Shown here one piece after another: positions 58,423-64,000 of a DNA stretch of 64,000 nt. The notes beneath the pieces were generated by a model. That model was not told the DNA's origin. It saw only the letters and a list, made by a program, of their open reading frames with translations, and made no database searches. How positions within the stretch are numbered: position 1 is the stretch's first letter; every line of letters starts with the position of its first letter. Made by a program: the position numbers and the translations under genes. The DNA comes from Ruminococcaceae bacterium YAD3003 (GTDB lineage: Bacteria > Bacillota > Clostridia > Saccharofermentanales > Saccharofermentanaceae). The stretch lies in NCBI GenBank assembly GCA_900107185.1, contig FNPA01000011.1, positions 58,442-122,441 of the forward strand, in the 5' to 3' direction.

Positions 58423-59379
58423 ATGTTGGAAAATTTGAAGTTTGAACCCATTTTACCCGTCTGGTTCATGGTCATACTGTGTATCGGCCTTATCGCCATC
58501 AAGCGAAAGGGCATAGTACCGTTTATCAGACAGATCCTGATTGTGGTCCTCCTGTTTGTCATTAACTTGAGACCGATGATCATGACCGATGACGTTAAGG
58601 TAGTTAAGCAGAAGCTCAACTGCTACTGCATCATCTGTGTTGACGACACCCTCAGTATGCTGGCAGAAGACTACGACGGCGACAATCCGCGTATGACAGG
58701 CGTTAAGGCTGATATCGAGTACATTACCCAGGAGCTTAACGGCGCGAAATTCTGTCTCATCGATTTCAACAACGACGTTAACCTCATTGCTCCGTTCACA
58801 GACGACAGCGCATACATCAGATCATGCGTTAACTCCATGTATCCTCTTGCTGACTATCACGCAACAGGTACAAACATTAACGTCTGCAAGAAGCTTTTGG
58901 ACCAGATGGTCGGCGACGCTGTCAGACAGGATAACGGACCTGTAGTCGTATTCTTCATCTCAGACGGTGAGAATACTGATAACCATAAACTCGATTCTTT
59001 CGCAGATATCGCACCTAACATCGATGCCGGCGCAGTAATGGGCTACGGCACAGATGAGGGCGGCCAGATGCGTTACTACGATGAACTCTATGAAGAAGAG
59101 GTAATCGTAGAAGATAAGAGATCTTTCCCTTATGCGCCCGCTATTTCCTGCATCGATGAGGATAACCTTGAGCAGATCGCTGACGATCTCGGCATCAAGT
59201 ACATCCACATGGACAGACAGGCTAAGATCGATCCCGTCATCGAACAGGTCAAGGAAATGGTCGACAGCGAAGAGAAAGAAACATATGAGAACGGCTATGC
59301 TGACATCTACTATTGGTTTGTCATCCCGCTCGCCGCATTAGTCGCTTATGAATTCATAAGCGTTAAGAGGAGGGCCTGA
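58423..59379 (+). CDS. BatB-like membrane vWA protein
   Basis: 318 residues. Two N-terminal helices (about 9-30 and 33-52), vWA domain, C-terminal helix (about 292-312). The MIDAS site reads 'CVDDTLSMLAED', i.e. D-x-T-x-S rather than the usual D-x-S-x-S; 'HATGTNINV' and 'FFISDGENTD' supply the other ligands. The different MIDAS of the two vWA proteins is a small peculiarity. The preceding stop is four bases upstream. Confidence 0.88.
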   Translation: MLENLKFEPILPVWFMVILCIGLIAIKRKGIVPFIRQILIVVLLFVINLRPMIMTDDVKVVKQKLNCYCIICVDDTLSMLAEDYDGDNPRMTGVKADIEYITQELNGAKFCLIDFNNDVNLIAPFTDDSAYIRSCVNSMYPLADYHATGTNINVCKKLLDQMVGDAVRQDNGPVVVFFISDGENTDNHKLDSFADIAPNIDAGAVMGYGTDEGGQMRYYDELYEEEVIVEDKRSFPYAPAISCIDEDNLEQIADDLGIKYIHMDRQAKIDPVIEQVKEMVDSEEKETYENGYADIYYWFVIPLAALVAYEFISVKRRA

Positions 59380-59382
59380 CGC

Positions 59383-60516
59383 ATGGTAAAGAAGATAGCT
59401 ATTGCAATTTGGATCCTCACGGCCACGTTCCTGGGCATCCTTGTCGTTAATTACTACGGCAACAAGAAGATGATCGCCAACTACGGTGAAGGTATTTACC
59501 AGCAGAATGAATTGGGCTTTTTGGGCTTCACACAGCCTTACATTAACCACTTCAACAAGGGTAACATCTACTACCAGTTAGGTGACTACGAGAAGGCAAA
59601 GCAGGAATATCAGATGGCATTAAATCTCCTGCCTACTGATCCCTACGACTGTAAGATCAGAGTTAACTATGCTCTGGCTCACGTTACAGCAATCGACGTT
59701 AAGTCCATCAACGAGAATAACTACGAGGACGCTATTGAGATCTGTGAAACAGCGAAAGGTATCCTCGCAGATAAAGACTGCGCTACCGAGAATAACGACG
59801 GTCACTACTATGCTGCACAGAAGCTCTACAACGAGATCAACGAGTTCGAAGAGCAGTTGAGACAGCAGTACGAGAATCCGCCTACGCCTACTCCGGATCC
59901 CAACGATCCTAACAATACGAGTACGCCTACACCTACTCCTACGCCTCAGGGCAGCCCGAAGCCGGATGCTGATCACACAGATACACCGACTCCGACACCT
60001 ACTCCCCAGGGCGATACAGGTACACCTACTCCTACACCTCAGGGTGGTACGGATACTCCGACACCTACACCGAGCGGTGATTCTCCTACGCCTTCACCCG
60101 GCGACGGAACACCTACACCGACTCCCGGTGACGAGCCCGGTGATACACCTACCCCTACACCAGGCGGCTCAGGTGACACAGGAACTCCGACACCTACACC
60201 CGGCGGTGGAGAAGGCGGCACAGGCACTCCTACTCCGACACCCGGCGGCAATCCGGGTGATACAGGAACACCTACGCCTACACCTGGCGGACAGGGAACA
60301 GGTACACCTACTCCTACACCCGGTGGCGGCGGTGGCAACAACGGCACACCTACACCTACTCCCGGCGGTGGAAACGGCGGAACACCGACACCTTCACCTT
60401 CTCCGGAAGACAGGATCAAGGATATTCAGGACAGAGCCAACAGAGTCCGCTACGGCGATGGCGAAGACTATTGGGGCAGCAGCGATTGGAACTTCGGTGA
60501 CTCTGCGAGCTGGTAA
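59383..60516 (+). CDS. TPR protein with long Thr-Pro/Gly linker (BatC-like)
   Basis: 377 residues. An N-terminal membrane helix (about 4-24) is followed by TPR repeats ('HFNKGNIYYQLGDYEKAKQE', 'EDAIEICETAKGILADK'). Residues about 165-340 are repeated 'TPTPTP' tracts separated by Gly-rich spacers; about 14 tracts can be counted. The last 40 residues are acidic and Trp-rich ('GEDYWGSSDWNFGD'). Such Pro/Thr linkers typically cross or reach through the cell wall. Bat operons end in TPR proteins; the linker is unusual. A long GTAGGNGT-like open frame on the other strand is an artefact of the repeats. Confidence 0.88.
   Translation: MVKKIAIAIWILTATFLGILVVNYYGNKKMIANYGEGIYQQNELGFLGFTQPYINHFNKGNIYYQLGDYEKAKQEYQMALNLLPTDPYDCKIRVNYALAHVTAIDVKSINENNYEDAIEICETAKGILADKDCATENNDGHYYAAQKLYNEINEFEEQLRQQYENPPTPTPDPNDPNNTSTPTPTPTPQGSPKPDADHTDTPTPTPTPQGDTGTPTPTPQGGTDTPTPTPSGDSPTPSPGDGTPTPTPGDEPGDTPTPTPGGSGDTGTPTPTPGGGEGGTGTPTPTPGGNPGDTGTPTPTPGGQGTGTPTPTPGGGGGNNGTPTPTPGGGNGGTPTPSPSPEDRIKDIQDRANRVRYGDGEDYWGSSDWNFGDSASW
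59881..60408 (+). repeat. In-frame degenerate repeat encoding Thr-Pro/Gly tracts
   Basis: Repeated 'acacctacwcct'-type 12-mers encoding TPTP tracts alternate with ggcggt-rich spacers. Synonymous variation between copies suggests selection on the protein and slippage-driven length change. Confidence 0.85.
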
Positions 60517-60538
60517 TAGCTTTAGGGGGGACTGACGA

Positions 60539-61894
60539 TTGGCAAAGTCAGAGGAATATAAAAACAGGCCTGCAGTTAAGGTCATTGACGGCGTAGTTGT
60601 TACGCTCGCATGTTTAAGCTCATTACTTTACGTAATAAGCTACTGGTTTATAGCATTAACAGTAGTTCTCGCGGTAACGGCATTTATTCTCCCGGGGTTT
60701 TGCGCCTCGGGAGTTGCCGGCGGGAGACTCAAAATCTGTAAATACGGCAACTGCATATTAACAGCGTTCCCGTATACTCTCTTAGCAGTAATTCCTGTAT
60801 TCATCGCAACGCTTTTCTTTAACGAAGATCTCGGTTGGCCCGTAATCATCACCTATGCGTGCGTAACGATCGGAATACTTAATGCATACTTCTGGACAGG
60901 CATCATCATTGTCTATCTGACATCAAAACAGATCGGCATCAGCAAAAGACTTCTTGGTATATTCTGCGGCATGATCCCCGTTGCTAACCTCTTCTGCCTG
61001 CGCATGATCGTCAAGGTTGCAGGCCGTGAGATAAAGGAAGAGAGCGAGAGATATTGGAGAAACTACCACAGAAAATCTCTCCAGATCTGCAAGACAAAAT
61101 ACCCCATCCTCATGGTTCACGGCGTTTTCTTCAGAGACTCCGAGCATCTCAATTATTGGGGAAGAGTTCCTGCCGAACTCATTGCTAACGGCGCTACCAT
61201 CTACTATGGCGGTCAGGAGTCAGCAGGTGACGTAAAGAGCTGCGCCCTCCAGATCAAGAAGGCCATCGTTAACTGCCTCCAGGAGACAGGCGCCGAGAAG
61301 GTAAACATCATCGCTCACAGTAAGGGCGGTCTCGATTCGAGATACTGCATCAGCATGCTCGGCATGGCACCTTATGTTGCTTCACTTACAACGATTAACA
61401 CGCCCCACAGAGGCTGTGAATTTGCTGAGTATTTAATGAATAAGGCACCCGAGAAGCTGAAGAATACGGTTGCTGCAGCTTATAACAAAGGCGCGAAAGC
61501 ACTTGGCGATACCAATCCGGATTTTATCAAGGCCGTTACAGACTTAACCCACGCAGGCGTCGCCAGACTCAACGCCGAGATGGAGCCTATGTCTTATCAG
61601 TTCAATAATATCTATACACAGAGTTTCGGTTCTAAGCTTAACCACGCAGTAAGCGGTAAGTTCCCGCTCAACATGAGCTATCACCTCGTTAAGCACTTCG
61701 ACGGCCTTAACGACGGTCTCGTTGGTGAGGATTCATTTAAGTGGGGTTCTGAATATCACTTCCTGACAAATCCCGGTCTGCGCGGAATCTCACATGCAGA
61801 CATGATCGACCTCAACAGAGAGAACATCGACGGTTTTGATATCAGAGAATTCTATATTGGTGTTGTCCAGGGACTGAAGGCGAGAGGATTATAA
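60539..61894 (+). CDS. Membrane-anchored alpha/beta-hydrolase lipase
   Basis: 451 residues from a TTG preceded by 'taggggggact'. Four helices fill the first 150 residues. The hydrolase domain has the oxyanion 'PILMVHGVFFRD', nucleophile Ser about 261 in 'IIAHSKGGLDSRY', acid Asp in 'FDGLNDGLVGEDSFKWG' and His in 'GISHADMIDL', like bacterial triacylglycerol lipases and PGAP1-type hydrolases. It starts 22 bases after the TPR gene, so it is likely the last gene of the MoxR operon. The substrate, lipid or lipid-linked, is unknown. Confidence 0.85.
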   Translation: MAKSEEYKNRPAVKVIDGVVVTLACLSSLLYVISYWFIALTVVLAVTAFILPGFCASGVAGGRLKICKYGNCILTAFPYTLLAVIPVFIATLFFNEDLGWPVIITYACVTIGILNAYFWTGIIIVYLTSKQIGISKRLLGIFCGMIPVANLFCLRMIVKVAGREIKEESERYWRNYHRKSLQICKTKYPILMVHGVFFRDSEHLNYWGRVPAELIANGATIYYGGQESAGDVKSCALQIKKAIVNCLQETGAEKVNIIAHSKGGLDSRYCISMLGMAPYVASLTTINTPHRGCEFAEYLMNKAPEKLKNTVAAAYNKGAKALGDTNPDFIKAVTDLTHAGVARLNAEMEPMSYQFNNIYTQSFGSKLNHAVSGKFPLNMSYHLVKHFDGLNDGLVGEDSFKWGSEYHFLTNPGLRGISHADMIDLNRENIDGFDIREFYIGVVQGLKARGL

Positions 61895-62332
61895 TACTGA
61901 CGACTCCCAAGACTCGTCCTGCTTAGCCTCTTTGTTAGCCAGATCAGCGATTGTATACCTCTGGAAGAACTTCTTCATTTCTGCGCTGAATTCTTTCCAC
62001 ATCGGAAGTGTAACGCACTGTGCGGTCCTGTCGCACTTGGGAGCTTTTGGATCCATGCATGCGACTACATAGAAGTCATTCTCAGTAATTGAAATTATGT
62101 CCCATGCTGTGATGTCTTTTGCATCTTTGGTGAGTTTATAGCCGCCGTTCTTACCGCGCAGTCCCTTAACGAACTTGTTCTGAACAAGCATCTTAATGAT
62201 CGATTCCAGATACTTTTCTGACAATCCCTGTCTGTTGGCAATGTCACCCAGAGAGACATAAGACTCTTCGCCGTACTTTGCAATATCGATCATAACGCGG
62301 AGCGCGTAACGTCCTTTTGTTGAAACAACCAT
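61889..62332 (-). CDS. Rrf2 family regulator with Fe-S cysteines
   Basis: 147 residues. HTH: 'MVVSTKGRYALRVMIDIAKY', 'VSLGDIANRQGLSEKYLESI', 'LVQNKFVKGLRGKNGGYKLT'. Three Cys in 'VACMDPKAPKCDRTAQCVTL' fit an IscR-type Fe-S site. It may therefore sense iron, cysteine or cluster supply. The target is unknown; no isc/suf genes are in the window. It overlaps the convergent lipase gene by six bases. GGGAGGA precedes the start and TATAAT lies at 62376-62371 on the minus strand. Confidence 0.9.
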   Translation of the reverse strand: MVVSTKGRYALRVMIDIAKYGEESYVSLGDIANRQGLSEKYLESIIKMLVQNKFVKGLRGKNGGYKLTKDAKDITAWDIISITENDFYVVACMDPKAPKCDRTAQCVTLPMWKEFSAEMKKFFQRYTIADLANKEAKQDESWESSVL

Positions 62333-62428
62333 GAACTATCCTCCCATAAGAACAATCAAAGCATAAACCTATTATACGAGAAGGTAAATAGGGAATGGAA
62401 CTACACTTTTACACTCTAATGTCGGAAA

Positions 62429-63775
62429 TCAGTTAATACCTTTGACTTCTTCGTTTTCTTTGAACTCAGTCCAGGGGAGTTTGCCTGTATATGCGAACTC
62501 ACTCCAGTACTCGCGCATCTTCTCGCCGACACGCTTTGAGACGGGATCTTCGACCTTGCAGTAATTAGTGGACTTATCGAACAGGACAGGGAGCTCACTT
62601 GCGTGGAAACAACCCGCGCCTCTCTTCTCGATGTCAGGTGTCATGTGACGGTATTCGTATACCCATGACGGTCCCTTGATATCACGTGCCAGTTCATGTG
62701 AAGGGTTCTTATAGAAGAAGTCCGTGAAGTTATCTGACATAACGCGGCGCATGTCTTTGGACCACTTGAGCTTGAATCCGAACCAGGATGCTGCGAGCGG
62801 GAGGAGAGGTCCCTTGATCCCGTTAATGAACGCGTCGCCTTCCTGTGCACATGTGCCGATGAGAATAGGCTTATTGGATTCTTTAGCGAGCTTAACCGGA
62901 TCGTCCTTGATCGTCACGCCGTCAATAACAGGCGAGAAAGCGCAGTTCGACTCGCCCTCTTTAAATACGAATTTACGAAGCTTCTTGTTTGCCTCGTGGA
63001 TCGCCTCAACGTCCAGATCCTTAAGCTTATTGAGCTCAGTGATCTTTACGCCGAGGAAACTTAAATACTTATGTGTGTAACGCTTGCTCTGCTTCTCTGA
63101 CCAGAACGACAGCGCGCATGGTGATTGCATGATCGCCTTGTCGAACAATGTGCGCGCCTCTTCCATTCCTAACAGTGCCAGAATGCATGCTGCGCCTGCC
63201 GACTGCCCGAAAACAGTCACGTTATCGGCATCTCCGCCGAACTTATTGATGTTATTTCTTACGAACTTTAACGCCGCCATCTGGTCGTACAAACCGTTGT
63301 TCCTGTCGAAATCAGCGTTAATGAAATTAAGATTTAAAAATCCTTCCAGATTCAGACGGTAATTAAACGTAACAACGACTGTCTTTGTGTCTTTCGCATA
63401 CTTCAGAAGGTCGTAGTATAACTCGTCACTCTCGTCACTTATTCTGCCGCAACCGCCGTTGGCATATGATCCGCCGTAGAACCACACCATAACAGGTGCG
63501 TCAGCAGGAAGATCCAGGGGAACGAAGACGTTCAGATACAGGCAGTCCTTGCCGTCTGCCGTGATTGCAGTCCTGCCTTTGCCCTGAACAGGGCTTATAG
63601 GGGCTCTGGCGACCTCCAGAACGCCTTTCCAGGACTTGGGCGGTACAGGATGCTTAAATGCGAGATCGCCCACAGGAGGCGCTGCAAACGGTATTCCGAG
63701 ATACAGTTCGCATTCGTCCTTGACGATGCCCCTGACCAGTCCGTATTCAGTTGCGATAGTTCTTGAGTAACTCAT
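62429..63775 (-). CDS. Type B carboxylesterase
   Basis: 448 residues, no signal peptide. 'YLGIPFAAPPVGDLAFKHPV' and 'DCLYLNVFVP' are family signatures; the nucleophile is Ser about 191 in 'TVFGQSAGAACIL', preceded by the oxyanion 'YGGSYANGG'. Glu of the triad is probably in 'ILIGTCAQEGDAF' and His in 'CFHASELPVLFD'. It hydrolyses carboxylic esters, perhaps acetyl or feruloyl groups of plant glycans given the glycosidase content, but this is inference. Slightly shorter than the usual 480-550. Confidence 0.9.
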   Translation of the reverse strand: MSYSRTIATEYGLVRGIVKDECELYLGIPFAAPPVGDLAFKHPVPPKSWKGVLEVARAPISPVQGKGRTAITADGKDCLYLNVFVPLDLPADAPVMVWFYGGSYANGGCGRISDESDELYYDLLKYAKDTKTVVVTFNYRLNLEGFLNLNFINADFDRNNGLYDQMAALKFVRNNINKFGGDADNVTVFGQSAGAACILALLGMEEARTLFDKAIMQSPCALSFWSEKQSKRYTHKYLSFLGVKITELNKLKDLDVEAIHEANKKLRKFVFKEGESNCAFSPVIDGVTIKDDPVKLAKESNKPILIGTCAQEGDAFINGIKGPLLPLAASWFGFKLKWSKDMRRVMSDNFTDFFYKNPSHELARDIKGPSWVYEYRHMTPDIEKRGAGCFHASELPVLFDKSTNYCKVEDPVSKRVGEKMREYWSEFAYTGKLPWTEFKENEEVKGIN

Positions 63776-63908
63776 AAACGAAGTTTAGCACGCATGCCTT
63801 TTGAGTTTCAACGGAAGAAAGTACAGATATGCGTTAAAAACTTTTGGTCTAGTGCATAAACGCTGATATGTTGCCTTTGAGCACGTTGCTGGTTCAAGAT
63901 TTCATTTC

Positions 63909-64000
63909 AAAATCCAAGCGTCTGCGCGGATTTTGCTTGCATTTTGTCCCTGAAGAGAATTATCCGCGCAGTTTTCCGAGCGCGTGCGCGGATTTTGCTT
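63909..64000. repeat. Intergenic repeat cluster at the right edge
   Basis: TGCGCGGATTTTGCTT occurs at 63923-63938 and again at 63985-64000, cut by the window end. CTGCGCGGAT (63922-63931) and ATCCGCGCAG (63962-63971) form an exact 10-bp inverted repeat, and AAAATCC (63909-63915 area) repeats the inverse once more. It lies downstream of nothing and upstream of the esterase start (63775), in a 225-base stretch with no gene. Confidence 0.75.

Noticed and set aside
60039..60419. Long minus-strand frame rich in Gly-Val opposite the TPTP region
   Set aside because: It is the complement of the Thr-Pro/Gly repeats of the TPR gene, lacks a ribosome site, and reflects only the repeat composition.

Overview
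The window looks like a chromosome segment of a Gram-positive anaerobe of the class Clostridia, most likely a gut or rumen carbohydrate fermenter (Saccharofermentans or another Oscillospirales/Lachnospirales-like lineage; an inference from gene content, not a placement). Signs are AGGAGG-type ribosome binding sites, sigma-A promoters (TTGACA-N17-TATAAT), YesM/YesN-type sensing of sugars, a ChvE/Mms-type sugar ABC transporter, a FeoA-FeoB fusion with a FeoB-associated Cys-rich peptide, lipoprotein and cytoplasmic glycosidases, and a proline-threonine-rich wall-type linker. No rRNA, tRNA, prophage, transposase or CRISPR array was seen.

Bases 1-22800 form an accessory region of small, mostly unrelated genes. 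It has a VOC protein cut by the left edge, TetR and MarR repressors with visible palindromic operators, a methyltransferase, a GT1 glycosyltransferase, flavoproteins, a nucleoside phosphorylase, a P-loop kinase-like protein, six GNAT acetyltransferase domains (one on a double zinc-ribbon protein), several small membrane proteins and lipoproteins, an HD hydrolase, a membrane-anchored HExxH protease, a broken ABC ATPase, dCTP deaminase and a membrane-linked XRE regulator.

Bases 23000-33600 hold a frameshifted diguanylate cyclase, a LURP-one-like protein, a bacterial voltage-gated sodium channel with a small membrane protein, a GH3 glucosidase lipoprotein, a PD-(D/E)XK-like protein, and a GH43 glycosidase followed by a cytoplasmic LacI-type sugar sensor fused to GGDEF, which suggests a link between plant-glycan sugars and c-di-GMP.

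Bases 33600-41600 hold the iron(II) uptake operon (feoAB plus the Cys-rich peptide) behind two tandem copies of a consensus promoter with an embedded palindrome, a GT2 membrane glycosyltransferase, a macro-domain/HTH protein beside a TerY-like von Willebrand protein, a probable type I toxin-antitoxin locus (30-residue holin-like toxin with a convergent antisense RNA), and a DUF2130 coiled-coil/nuclease-like protein.

Bases 41650-52850 are a sugar-responsive unit. A four-gene sensory operon (membrane-anchored sugar-binding protein, YesM kinase, YesN regulator, lipoprotein sugar-binding protein) is followed by the transport operon (ChvE-type binding protein, MmsA ATPase and two different permeases). 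An alanine/glycine:Na+ symporter follows. Bases 54520-54790 are an ordered inverted-repeat array. Bases 55025-61894 are a MoxR-DUF58-vWA-vWA-TPR operon ending in a membrane lipase. An Rrf2 regulator and a type B carboxylesterase close the window, followed by another repeat cluster running off the right edge.
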